Assembly (NCBI RefSeq): GCF_022869785.1
Contig: NZ_CP094997.1
Span: 682,001-746,000, forward strand
DNA: 64,000 nt
Direction: 5' to 3'
Source of the DNA: Dyadobacter chenwenxiniae
Lineage (GTDB): Bacteria > Bacteroidota > Bacteroidia > Cytophagales > Spirosomataceae
Shown here: piece by piece, positions 24,849-33,245 of the stretch
How positions within the stretch are numbered: the stretch's first letter is position 1
How the letters are laid out: each line of letters begins with the position of its first letter
Notes under the pieces: model-generated
The model's database searches: none
Seen by the model: only the letters and a program-made list of their open reading frames with translations
What the model was told of the DNA's origin: nothing
Program-made: the position numbers and the translations under genes

Positions 24849-24880
24849 TTGTTTAACTTTTTTCAAAAATACTTAAACAA
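24849..24880. promoter_or_regulatory. inverted repeat, candidate operator of the carotenoid operon
   Basis: TTGTTTAA (24849-24856) and TTAAACAA (24873-24880) are perfect inverted arms separated by 16 bp, beginning 2 bp upstream of the CarH-like start codon. The position fits autorepression by the MerR-type regulator. Confidence 0.6.
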
Positions 24881-24930
24881 AATTATTTTAGCCATTATTT
24901 GTAGGAAAATAAAAAAATGCTGCTACTTTT

Positions 24931-24945
24931 GATATTATTAATATC
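24931..24945. promoter_or_regulatory. perfect 15-bp palindrome upstream of the XRE-S24 gene
   Basis: GATATTATTAATATC is fully symmetric (7+1+7), 33 bp before the ATG of the repressor gene; a further half-like AATATC lies at about 24963-24968. It is a likely autoregulatory operator. Confidence 0.6.
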
Positions 24946-24977
24946 ATATGTTTGATTTATAAAATATCATTCACGTT

Positions 24978-25796
24978 ATGGGAAGTCAGGAAATATTTTG
25001 GCCGGTGAACATCAGGTTCCTTCGTTTGCGCCTTAAACTGAGTCAGGAAGCACTCGCTGAGCGGCTGGGAATCACCAGGGTGAAGTTGAATGCGCATGAA
25101 AGTGGACGCACAGCCAACCCTACGATCGACGATCTCATTCATTTTTCGGAATTTTTCAGGATGAGCATTGACAGCCTGCTTAAAATTGATCTGAGCAAGC
25201 TATCGGAGCAGAAAGTGAAGGATCTGGAACAGGGAAGTGAGCTATTCATGAAAGGCAACAACATTCGCGTGCTAGCCATTACTGTGGACAGAGAGGAGAA
25301 AGAAAACATTGAATATGTTCCGGTTCAGGCCAAGGCAGGATATCGCTCAGGTTACAGCGACCCTGAGTTTCTGGCAACATTGCCCCGGTTCAGCTTACCT
25401 ACGCTTCCCAAAAACGGCACATTTAGAATGTTCCCGACGGTGGGGGATTCCATGCTGCCCGTCCCGGAAGGTGCCGACATTATTACCAGATATGTGCAGG
25501 ACTGGACAACGATCCGTCCGGAGACCCCTTGCATTGTTATTCTGAAGGGCGATCAGGATTTTGTTTTCAAGCAGGTTACCATTAATAAAGATGGGACTAT
25601 GCTCTTGCAGTCATTTAATAAGCAATACTTTGCCTACACTGTGCCGCTCTCGGAGGTTATCGAGCTTTGGGAATATTACAGCTTCCATAGCAAGGCGCTT
25701 CCCGAGCCACAAACGGATATGCAGCAATTGATGAAAATGTTGCAGGAGATGCAGAACGAGATCAAGGAAATTAAAGGCAAACCGGCATCCAAATAA
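24978..25796 (+). CDS. XRE-family repressor with S24 (LexA/CI-like) domain
   Basis: A 272-residue protein. Residues ~10-65 are a Cro/CI-type helix-turn-helix (LRLKLSQEALAERLGITRVKLNAHESGR). Residues ~115-225 are a peptidase S24 domain with an Ala120-Gly121 cleavage-like site (VQAKAGY), Ser158 in VGDSMLP and Lys198 in FVFKQV, so self-cleavage is chemically possible. The C-terminal tail is a short Met/Gln/Glu-rich coiled coil. It is divergent from the carotenoid regulator, but no phage genes are nearby. In Bacteroidota such single genes are often stress regulators. Whether it controls the carotenoid operon is unknown. Confidence 0.88.
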   Translation: MGSQEIFWPVNIRFLRLRLKLSQEALAERLGITRVKLNAHESGRTANPTIDDLIHFSEFFRMSIDSLLKIDLSKLSEQKVKDLEQGSELFMKGNNIRVLAITVDREEKENIEYVPVQAKAGYRSGYSDPEFLATLPRFSLPTLPKNGTFRMFPTVGDSMLPVPEGADIITRYVQDWTTIRPETPCIVILKGDQDFVFKQVTINKDGTMLLQSFNKQYFAYTVPLSEVIELWEYYSFHSKALPEPQTDMQQLMKMLQEMQNEIKEIKGKPASK

Positions 25797-26175
25797 TTGG
25801 ATAGTAACCATAGGTCACAGATGTTCCTTCCTTTGCGATGCTGTAATAAGGAAATGGGAAAATTATTATGATGCGATTGAATTAGAACCATAAACGAATT
25901 GCATATCGCAGCATTTCTAGAAAGTGCAAGAAGGAATGGAATAATAGTGTGATGAAGGCGTAGAATGAATGTGTTTTACTAAAAAAATAAATGTCATCCG
26001 CTCCAATTTAGTTAATGTTTAGTGTGGGAATATATCGTTAAAATGCAATTCTGACTTTTGTTAAAACCCCGGAATTCTGAGATATCACCCCAGGCATTCC
26101 CTGACTGGTCACAAAAAGGATTGCATACTTTTGGTTGTAGTCTACTTTCGTTGAGTAATAAAAAGGAACTCAACA
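25797..26175. other. intergenic stretch without clear gene
   Basis: AT-rich sequence with no coding frame I can support. Only a Bacteroidota-type -7 element, TACTTTTG at 26126-26133, shortly before the next small gene, stands out. Confidence 0.5.
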
Positions 26176-26523
26176 ATGTGCGCCATACTTTTACTCGTAG
26201 CCCTTCTTGCGAATATCACACTAATAGGTCAATGTGCACCGTTAGATCCGAATTCGGCATCGCGGATCTGGTACAAAGACAGCAACAATGCTGAGTCCAC
26301 AATCCAGATTACCGGAAGCAACGCAGGATACAGCGATTCACCCAACATTACCATTAATGCGAACGTAAATACCTGGTCCCCCAAACTGGGTGAAAATGAT
26401 AACCCGATCTGCGAGAATGTATTCCGAACGGGTTCAAACCACTTTGCACGCATCATCGACTTCCCGGCATTCTCAGCGTCAAAAGCAAAAGGTAAATACC
26501 CCTCCAAAATTTCGAAAAAGTAA
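26176..26523 (+). CDS. small putative lipoprotein (115 aa)
   Basis: The protein starts with a hydrophobic segment ending in a lipobox-like LIGQC (Cys20), then a polar Asn/Ser-rich region (ESTIQITGSNAGYSDSPNITINANVNTW) and a basic end. AAAAAGGAAC precedes the ATG, a TACTTTTG promoter element is 42 bp upstream, and a strong terminator follows 34 bp after the stop, all of which support a real transcript. The family is not recognised. The competing frames (26058 plus strand, 26507 minus strand) lack these signals. Confidence 0.55.
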   Translation: MCAILLLVALLANITLIGQCAPLDPNSASRIWYKDSNNAESTIQITGSNAGYSDSPNITINANVNTWSPKLGENDNPICENVFRTGSNHFARIIDFPAFSASKAKGKYPSKISKK

Positions 26524-26557
26524 GTTTAGAATTCTTATATAGCGTTATGTGAATTGG

Positions 26558-26591
26558 AAATGGCTGTCTCATTTGGGGCAGCCATTTTTTT
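26558..26591 (+). terminator. intrinsic terminator after the small lipoprotein
   Basis: AAATGGCTG (26558-26566) pairs perfectly with CAGCCATTT (26579-26587), followed by a run of Ts. Confidence 0.85.
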
Positions 26592-26723
26592 GGTGATTTC
26601 TGCTAAGCTTTGCCTTTGGGTAAACGTGCACCGCCTTTGGCTCAGCCATTTTTTCCTATCTGGCGTTTTTTGACGGCATTGCGTCTGTTTTAAATGAAGT
26701 GAATTCCCAACCTTACCATTTCT

Positions 26724-26813
26724 ATGCGCAAGACCCGCTCTTTCCGTCACGAGCTTATCAAGGCTTTGATTACAATATTTATTTTATGGGTTATCAAAAA
26801 TCTTTTTGAATAA
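26724..26813 (+). CDS. possible small membrane peptide (29 aa)
   Basis: This short frame has a basic N-terminus (MRKTRSFRHEL) and one hydrophobic helix (ALITIFILWVIKNLF), the layout of small single-span membrane peptides, including type I toxin-like ones. It lies in the otherwise empty 26592-27106 stretch. There is no clear ribosome-binding site and no second signal, so it may be chance. The rest of that 515-bp gap holds nothing I can identify. Confidence 0.25.
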   Translation: MRKTRSFRHELIKALITIFILWVIKNLFE

Positions 26814-27106
26814 AGCGTGACCATCAAAAGCCTCATCTGGATACATCGCGCTTCACTGTATGAGACAATTGGAGTAGAATTTTGCCACGAGTGCACCCGG
26901 CTCAATTAATGTCAAAACCCAGCCTATAAGCCCTGCTTATATAATAATTTACGCCCAGCGGAAATCTCTACCCTTAAATAATTCATCCCCGCCTCTGGCT
27001 CATCGGGTGTTCTTTTTCTCAGACTTAATACCGAGAATTACGCCAAGCAAATGCATGCCCACACACCATGCATTATAGTATTAATCTTAAAAACCGATAG
27101 TATAAA

Positions 27107-28603
27107 ATGAAAAAAACGATTCTACACTTACACATGCGGACGCAAGACCCACTATCAGATTGTCGGACACTTATTATTGCAACCATACTGCTGTTTCTTT
27201 GCCTACTGGCCAAAGCGCAGGCGCCGCAGCAATTCAGTTTTCAAGGAGTCGCGCGAGACGCGGCCGGGAAGGTGATTGCGGATAAAATAGTGAGACTACG
27301 CCTGACGATTTATCAGGGTGCCCCTAACTCGAATACGAAATTTGAAGAAGAGCATGTCCCTTTTACTAATTCTCAGGGAGTGTTTAATGTCTCAGTAGGA
27401 AGCGCGGGGATTAATTTGAGCAACATCAATTGGAAGACCAGCGAGTACTATTTAAAAGTGGAAATGGATCCAAGTTCGGGAAGTAATTTTGTCGATCTTG
27501 GCACAACTCAATTGCTAAGTGTGCCTTACGCGCTCCACGCTGCTGAAGCTGATCGATTGAAAAATGATGATCCAGTTTTTATGACTGGAAATATTGGGCA
27601 GGGAGGGACGCTTCCAGCGATACCTGCACAAACAAAATTTATCTGGTATCCGAGAAAGGCTGCATTCAGATTCGGTTTTGAAAACACAGGAGCGTGGGAC
27701 GATGCCCAAATCGGTAATTACACATTTGCATTTGGTAATAATACATCCGCTAATGGAGAAGCATCATTTGCGGGAGGGTTTAACTCCGTTGCTTCAGGAA
27801 ATTACTCGATGGCATTTGGAGAAGGCACCGTTGCAAAGGCTCGGGGAGGAATATCTTTGGGAAGATGGAATGAAAACGACGACAACCCTAATCCGGCAGC
27901 AGGTCTTCCGACTGATCGGATATTTCAAATCGGAGCTGGGTCCTCTAGCGGGCGTATAAATGCCCTTACCATTCTAAGGAATAGCAAAGTAGGAATTGGG
28001 TTAACTAATCCAGAATATCCGATGGACGTCAATGGCCGAATGAGAATAAGATACAATGGAACATCAACCGCAGGAATTTATCTCGATGCTTCACAAAGCG
28101 CTGCCGAGGGATTTGTTGGAATGAAGACAGACACCGAAATTGGCCTTTTCATAGGCGGAGGCTGGCGGTTTTGGGTAAATCCACAAGGCAATGGCTATCT
28201 AAACGGCAATTTAATCCAAACCTCCGATCGCCGCCTCAAGACAAACATTCTACCATTCAAAAACAGCCTCGGCAAAGTAAGCAACTTACAAGGCTACCAT
28301 TACAACTGGGAAGATAAAACCAAAGATCAGACACTTCAAACGGGATTGATTGCCCAGGAAGTTGAGCAGATTTTTCCTGAACTGGTTTCTACGAATAAAG
28401 ATGGTTTCAAGTCTGTCAACTACATTGGTTTGGTTCCTCACCTGATTGAATCTGTTAAGGAGTTGAAGCGCAAAACGGACGAGATTGCGGTCCTGCGTAA
28501 GGAGTTGGAAGGCATGCGGGAAATGGGTAAGCGGTTGGAGTTGCTGGAAGCGAGTGTCAATAAAGGAACCGGTCTTACAGAGATAAAATCAGCTGCGAAA
28601 TGA
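27107..28603 (+). CDS. surface/tail-fibre-like protein with S74 intramolecular chaperone domain
   Basis: A 498-residue exported protein (signal segment around residues 20-38, LLFLCLLAKAQ). It begins with a beta-sandwich domain (FSFQGVARDAAGKVIADKIVRLRLTIYQG), then a region of head-type beta-helix repeats (NYTFAFGNNTSANGEASFAGGFNSVASGNYSMAFGEG) like the YadA head. The C-terminus is a peptidase S74 / endosialidase chaperone domain: SDRRLKTNI with the Ser-Asp dyad, then GLIAQEVEQIFPELV and VNYIGLVPHLIESVKELK. S74 domains trimerise beta-helices and then cleave themselves off. The 4-bp overlap with the next gene (ATGA) links it to a T9SS-sorted partner. Confidence 0.87.
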   Translation: MKKTILHLHMRTQDPLSDCRTLIIATILLFLCLLAKAQAPQQFSFQGVARDAAGKVIADKIVRLRLTIYQGAPNSNTKFEEEHVPFTNSQGVFNVSVGSAGINLSNINWKTSEYYLKVEMDPSSGSNFVDLGTTQLLSVPYALHAAEADRLKNDDPVFMTGNIGQGGTLPAIPAQTKFIWYPRKAAFRFGFENTGAWDDAQIGNYTFAFGNNTSANGEASFAGGFNSVASGNYSMAFGEGTVAKARGGISLGRWNENDDNPNPAAGLPTDRIFQIGAGSSSGRINALTILRNSKVGIGLTNPEYPMDVNGRMRIRYNGTSTAGIYLDASQSAAEGFVGMKTDTEIGLFIGGGWRFWVNPQGNGYLNGNLIQTSDRRLKTNILPFKNSLGKVSNLQGYHYNWEDKTKDQTLQTGLIAQEVEQIFPELVSTNKDGFKSVNYIGLVPHLIESVKELKRKTDEIAVLRKELEGMREMGKRLELLEASVNKGTGLTEIKSAAK

Positions 28604-29313
28604 AAAGATTTTTAATGATCACGGGTTTTTGCTGCTCAGCCTGTTTGGCTAGCTCACAATCCATCTCTCCCTCAGGAATTTACGGCGCAGCCAATATTTC
28701 CTCCGGCGGCGGCGTAAGTGTCACTTGGGTTTTGGGGAGTTTGACGCCGCAGGCCATGTCTGCGTTGCCGGTCAAGCTCATTGATTTCAAATGCATGCTG
28801 ACGGACGCATCCACGGTTTCACTTACATGGAGCACTTCCGAAGAAACAAACAGCGACCATTTTGAAATTCAGCACAGCACGAATGGCAAGCAATGGAAAG
28901 GAATCGGGCAGGTGAAGGCGGATGGCGAAAGCAATGCGATTAAAAGCTATTCATTTGAGCATAGCAGCCCGGGAAAAGGAGAAAATCTTTATCGCCTGAA
29001 GATGGTAGATCAAGATGGAACTTATGCGTATAGCCGCGTGCGGAACATTCACTTCGGTGTTGAAAGCGGGCTGGCAATTCACCCGAACCCCGTATCAGAC
29101 TGGCTTACAGTTGACGCCAAAGATTGGGCTAACATACGAGAGCTGAAAATCACGAATGGCGCTGGTGTTACGGTAGGGGCATTCAAGGAAGAGCAAATAC
29201 AAAAAATGTCTGGCAGGCGGATCAATTTTCGGGACTTGCCTTCCGGCATGTATATCGTCAGCATGACCAGAAAAGACGGATCTGTGCAATCCGAAAAAAT
29301 CTTCAAAAATTAG
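28600..29313 (+). CDS. T9SS C-terminal sorting-domain protein (237 aa)
   Basis: A signal peptide (MKRFLMITGFCCSACLASSQ) is followed by a short Gly/Ser-rich part with WVLGSLTPQA, a fibronectin-like beta-sandwich (VSLTWSTSEETNSDHFEIQHSTNGKQWKGIG ... LYRLKMVDQDG), and a type A sorting domain (AIHPNPVSDWLTVDA ... LPSGMYIVSMTRKDGSVQSEKIFKN). It would be secreted by the type IX system. Short proteins of this layout commonly follow S74 proteins in Bacteroidota; the joint role is unknown, perhaps cell-surface adhesion. Confidence 0.85.
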   Translation: MKRFLMITGFCCSACLASSQSISPSGIYGAANISSGGGVSVTWVLGSLTPQAMSALPVKLIDFKCMLTDASTVSLTWSTSEETNSDHFEIQHSTNGKQWKGIGQVKADGESNAIKSYSFEHSSPGKGENLYRLKMVDQDGTYAYSRVRNIHFGVESGLAIHPNPVSDWLTVDAKDWANIRELKITNGAGVTVGAFKEEQIQKMSGRRINFRDLPSGMYIVSMTRKDGSVQSEKIFKN

Positions 29314-29333
29314 TAACTAAAACCCCAAGCCCC

Positions 29334-30471
29334 ATGCAGACAAAGGAAATTGCAATCATTGGCGGAGGAATTGCAGGGTTGGCACTGGCTGTCAGCCTGA
29401 GGAACACGCGGTTCAAGTGCCATATTTTCGAGAAAAAAGAAACGTTCAACGAGATAGATGCCTGTATCACCCTGTTTCCTAATGCATTACGGGTGCTCAG
29501 GCATTTTCGGACTCTTGAAAGATGTTATGGATATAGGGAGCGCCATTTCGAAGATTATTATGAAAACGGATCAGGGCAAAATACTTGCCCTGACCGAGCC
29601 AAGATACCAGCTCTCCGCCATGAGTATGCGCCGCTCCGAGTTGCACGCAATTTTGCTCAGACACGCCAATGCAACCCTTTATCCCGACCATGAGCTGGAT
29701 TCATTTCAAAATACTCCGGACGGAAGGGTCAGTGTCAGCTTTAAAAATGGTGCGTTCAAGATTTTTGATGCAATGATCGGCGCCGATGGGATTAATTCAC
29801 TAGTTAGGCAAGCTATTGTTGGCGATGGCAAACCTGTTTTTCAGGGTTACAGCATCTGGTGCGGCATTGCGGATCTGGGGGTAGGGGCCGGTTACACAAG
29901 CGAAAGTTATGGGAAAGGTGAACGAGTAGGCATTATTCCCATCGGCGAGAGCCAATGTGGCTGGTGGGCAACAAAGAATGAGCGATTTATGGCCGACGAC
30001 GGGCCGGAAGGAACAAAGGAAAAGTTGCTGCGGCTCTTCGGAAACTGGCATGATCCGATCCCGGACCTGATCTCAAAAACCAATCATATTTACAAAACCA
30101 GCCTCGCGGACAGGGTTCCCGTTAGAGGATGGTCCCAAGGAAATTGTACATTATTAGGAGATGCAGCGCACCCGACAACCCCCAACCTGGGGCAAGGCGG
30201 GTGTCTTGCTTTTGAAGGAGCGCATATATTAGGAGAAATCATCCGGAAATATGGGGTCACCGACACCGTATTTCAACGATACGAATCCTTGCAATTTGCC
30301 CGCGCCAAAAACATCGTTGAAGACAGCAGGCGACTAGGCAAAATCGGGCAGCTTGAGAGCAGCATCGCCGTTTACATCCGGAATATGATCCTGGGTTTAA
30401 CCCCCTCGTCGTTTACGCTGAAAGTGATTGATAAATACTTCCTTTATGACGTTACTTCGATGAGGATATAA
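29334..30471 (+). pseudogene. FAD-dependent monooxygenase (PHBH-like), interrupted by a single-base frameshift
   Basis: The first frame (29334-) starts a flavoprotein hydroxylase: IAIIGGGIAGLALAVSLRNTRFKCHIFEKKETFNE, then TLFPNALRVLRHF. The rest is in the next frame: GLLKDVMDIGSAIS, MSMRRSELHAILLRHA, MIGADGINSLVRQAIVG and GDAAHPTTPNLGQGGCLAFEGAHILGEII, ending at 30471. The two frames join exactly if one T is removed from the TTTT run at 29504-29507 (CAT TTC GGA instead of CAT TTT CGG), giving about 379 residues. Everything else looks intact, so this is either a recent mutation, a homopolymer sequencing error or slippage. The substrate is unknown. Confidence 0.85.
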
Positions 30472-30475
30472 CAAA

Positions 30476-31627
30476 TCAAACCAGCTTCCGTCCCTTCCAC
30501 TCATACGCCGGATTCTGCGCCGCCAAGCCGAAAAAGCAAACATAAAAAGGATAAATGATCTGCGTAATCGGAATGTAGGGAATAGATCCGGGCTTTTTCA
30601 AAAATGATAAAACAGAGCCGAGAAAAAGCCACTCGGGCAGGCATTTGGCAGACAACAGGCTTAGAAAAACATACCCGTCAACAAGGCCGACAGCATAGAG
30701 TAACCCGCTTATTATCAGTGAAAGATTACAAGTGAAGATATAAATGGCCAGAAAAAGAGGCGTCTTGCTCTGGTAATGCTTCCATTTACTTGCCCAGCGC
30801 TTCCGCTGACCGAAGAAAGCCTGCCAGTTATCGTGCGCCTTCGTCGTCACAATTGCCCTCGCATCTTTCAAGAAATGCACCCCATCGGGATATCTGTCCG
30901 CAATCTTGTGCATAAGGAATTCATCATCGCCCGAAGCAATGTGCCGCACGCCTTCAAATCCGCCCACTTCTATAAATGCACTTTTCTCGTAGGCCAGATT
31001 TGCCCCATTGCACAGGGAAGGATATCCAGCCCCGATGGCGCTCCCGCCGCTTCCGATAAGGCTTGCAAATTCTACGGTCTGTAAATGATCAGTGACCGAT
31101 TTTTCATCTGCAAAAGTGACCGGCGCGCTGATCAGTTTTGCATTCGTTGCTGCATAACAGGCCGCAATGGATTGCAGCCAGCCTGATTCCACGCGGCAAT
31201 CCCCGTCTGTGGTCACGATCAGATTTCCCTTTGCGCGCGCAACGGCCGTTTCGATAGCCCGTTTTTTGGGAGATGTGGTGGCAGTGCCCGGAAGGGCGAT
31301 AAGGTGCAGGTTTACCTGAGAATTCGCCGCAAGTGCCTGAACGATCGCAGCGGTGCGGTCGGTGGAATTATCGTCCATAATGAGGACTTCGAATTGCTCA
31401 TGTGGGAAGTGTTGCTTGTCCAGATCATTGAGCAGAAGACCAATGTTATCTGCTTCATTACGGACAGGAATAATGACCGAAATGAAGATTCTTTTATCAA
31501 ACTTAAAAATACCCGACGGCTTGATCCGGTTCCAGAAAAAGGTGAGAATGAATGTAAAAACCGCGTAACTCAAAATGACGAGCCAGAGTAGGGGAATCAG
31601 CCAGGAAAGTAAATAATGTTGTGTCAT
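30476..31627 (-). CDS. membrane-bound family 2 glycosyltransferase
   Basis: A 383-residue GT-A enzyme. An N-terminal membrane helix precedes FISVIIPVRNEADNIGLLLNDL. LIMDDNSTDRTAAIV and VTTDGDCRVE carry the Asp residues for nucleotide-sugar and metal binding. GGFEGVRHIASGDDEF and QRKRWASKWKHYQ (a QxxRW-like motif) indicate a processive-type or lipid-linked GT2. Two to three helices follow. It starts 4 bp after the upstream LPG-synthase-like gene, so the pair probably makes or moves a glycolipid. Confidence 0.9.
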   Translation of the reverse strand: MTQHYLLSWLIPLLWLVILSYAVFTFILTFFWNRIKPSGIFKFDKRIFISVIIPVRNEADNIGLLLNDLDKQHFPHEQFEVLIMDDNSTDRTAAIVQALAANSQVNLHLIALPGTATTSPKKRAIETAVARAKGNLIVTTDGDCRVESGWLQSIAACYAATNAKLISAPVTFADEKSVTDHLQTVEFASLIGSGGSAIGAGYPSLCNGANLAYEKSAFIEVGGFEGVRHIASGDDEFLMHKIADRYPDGVHFLKDARAIVTTKAHDNWQAFFGQRKRWASKWKHYQSKTPLFLAIYIFTCNLSLIISGLLYAVGLVDGYVFLSLLSAKCLPEWLFLGSVLSFLKKPGSIPYIPITQIIYPFYVCFFGLAAQNPAYEWKGRKLV

Positions 31628-31631
31628 TGAG

Positions 31632-32651
31632 TTAATTATTGGAGCTTGAAAATTTCATCTTACTCCATTTATATTTCCAGATCAGGAAAATCCCGATCAG
31701 GATCGGTCCGAGCACATTGAGCATCCAGACCAGAAAAGTAGCCGCGATAATCTCTTCGGCAGGCAAATTATAAGGCTCAAAAACCAGCAAGGCAGTAAAC
31801 TCCCTCAGCCCCAGATCACCCAGCACATTGATCGCCGGGATCAGTGTTTTGGCCAAAAAAATCAATGAAACCGCAGACGCAAGTTCAAATGCAGGAACGG
31901 GAAAATTGAAAAGCGACAACGCCAGCACAAACTGACCCAGAAACACTGCGTAACGCAGCGCCCCGTACATTGTGGAAACAACAATATCCCAGGCTGAATA
32001 ATTGCCAATGATGCGCAAATAGGCGTGCGCCTTCTGAAAAATGGCCTTCCTTGGGTGCCAGTCTGTAAGCGGTTTTCGGAACCAGACAACAAAAATTCCG
32101 GCTATTATGACAACCGCAAGCAGCATATGAATGATTTGCTTGCTTCTCGGCGGCAGGCCTAATCTGCCCTCCAAATGCAACCAACCCACTGCTCCCATCG
32201 CCACCGAAATATAAAACTGGATACCATTCGACACAATCGCCGCGCCTATTGCTTCCAGCCGCCGGTCCGATTTCAATGCAGCCACCCGTCCGATAGTGTC
32301 ACCGAGTTGAGCGGGAGCTGCCACACCAAGCGCAAGCCCGGTTAATGTCCCGCGAAATGCGTCCCGGAAGCTGATATCAACCACTTTTTTTGCCAGTTGC
32401 TGCCATTTCAGACTTTCCAGTGCCCAGTTGACAGGCACAAGCACGAGCATGAAAAGCAAAATCGGCAAATGATCGGGAACCAGTATATCCCGAAAAACGG
32501 CGCTCACATCGGCAATGCCCTTTTGCTCGTTTTGAAAAGTTTTATAGATATAACTCAGGATCAGGAGCGTGATAATGAGCTTGCCCAGCCAGAGCAGGTT
32601 TTGCAGGTTTCTTTTTTCTTTGGCAGTAGAGAGTTCCTTATCTTGCACCAT
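31632..32651 (-). CDS. lysylphosphatidylglycerol synthase TM-region family protein (UPF0104-like)
   Basis: The start at 32651 (MVQDKELSTAKEKR) is preferred over 32711. The ~339-residue protein has about eight membrane segments (WLGKLIITLLILSYIY, LPILLFMLVLVPVNWALESLKW and others) and the family signature GTLTGLALGVAAPAQLGDTIGRVAAL. It lacks the cytosolic synthase domain of MprF, as in the flippase-like UPF0104 group. It precedes the glycosyltransferase by 4 bp. Its start codon overlaps that of the divergent ruvC gene. Confidence 0.85.
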   Translation of the reverse strand: MVQDKELSTAKEKRNLQNLLWLGKLIITLLILSYIYKTFQNEQKGIADVSAVFRDILVPDHLPILLFMLVLVPVNWALESLKWQQLAKKVVDISFRDAFRGTLTGLALGVAAPAQLGDTIGRVAALKSDRRLEAIGAAIVSNGIQFYISVAMGAVGWLHLEGRLGLPPRSKQIIHMLLAVVIIAGIFVVWFRKPLTDWHPRKAIFQKAHAYLRIIGNYSAWDIVVSTMYGALRYAVFLGQFVLALSLFNFPVPAFELASAVSLIFLAKTLIPAINVLGDLGLREFTALLVFEPYNLPAEEIIAATFLVWMLNVLGPILIGIFLIWKYKWSKMKFSSSNN

Positions 32652-33243
32652 GATTAAAATGCAGCAAACCGACGCTACCGAAAAAGTGATTATTGGGGTG
32701 GATCCCGGCACCCAGGTGATGGGTTACGGAGTCATTTCGGTGAAAGGCCAGCACATTACATTGGTTCAATATGGTGTGATTCATCTAAGCAAATATACTA
32801 CGCATGAATTGAAGTTAAAGAAAATCTTTGAGCGCATTACCCAGCTCATCGGGGAATATCTGCCCGACGAAATGGCAATTGAAGATCCATTTTACGGCAA
32901 AAACCCGCAATCGATGCTCAAATTGGGCCGTGCGCAGGGTGTGGCCATGGCAGCTGCACTGGCCAGGGACATTCCAATTGTCGAGTATTCACCCAAAAAA
33001 GTGAAACAATCTGTCACCGGCAGTGGAAGCGCTTCCAAGGAACAGGTTGCTTATATGCTCGAAAAAATCCTCAGTATGGAGCTCAGCCGGGAATTTATGG
33101 ACGCAACCGACGGGATCGCCATTGCTATTTGCCATCATTATCACGCCAATTCACCCGCTTCTGTATCCACCGGGTCTTCAAAAAAATCTAAAAAAGGTGG
33201 ATGGGGTGCATTTGTCAGTGAAAATCCGGAGCGGGTAAAATAG
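32650..33243 (+). CDS. ruvC: Holliday junction resolvase RuvC
   Basis: A ~198-residue RNase-H-fold endonuclease that cuts Holliday junctions during recombination. The catalytic acidic residues are seen in VIIGVDPGTQVMGYGV (first Asp), MAIEDPFYGKNPQSMLKLGRAQG (Glu) and EFMDATDGIAIAICHHYH (two Asp). A basic C-terminal tail (SSKKSKKGGWG) is species-specific. The start is either 32650 or the in-frame ATG at 32659; starts further upstream would lie inside the divergent gene. Its end is 3 bp from the end of the convergent metalloprotease gene. Confidence 0.95.
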   Translation: MIKMQQTDATEKVIIGVDPGTQVMGYGVISVKGQHITLVQYGVIHLSKYTTHELKLKKIFERITQLIGEYLPDEMAIEDPFYGKNPQSMLKLGRAQGVAMAAALARDIPIVEYSPKKVKQSVTGSGSASKEQVAYMLEKILSMELSREFMDATDGIAIAICHHYHANSPASVSTGSSKKSKKGGWGAFVSENPERVK

Positions 33244-33245
33244 CA

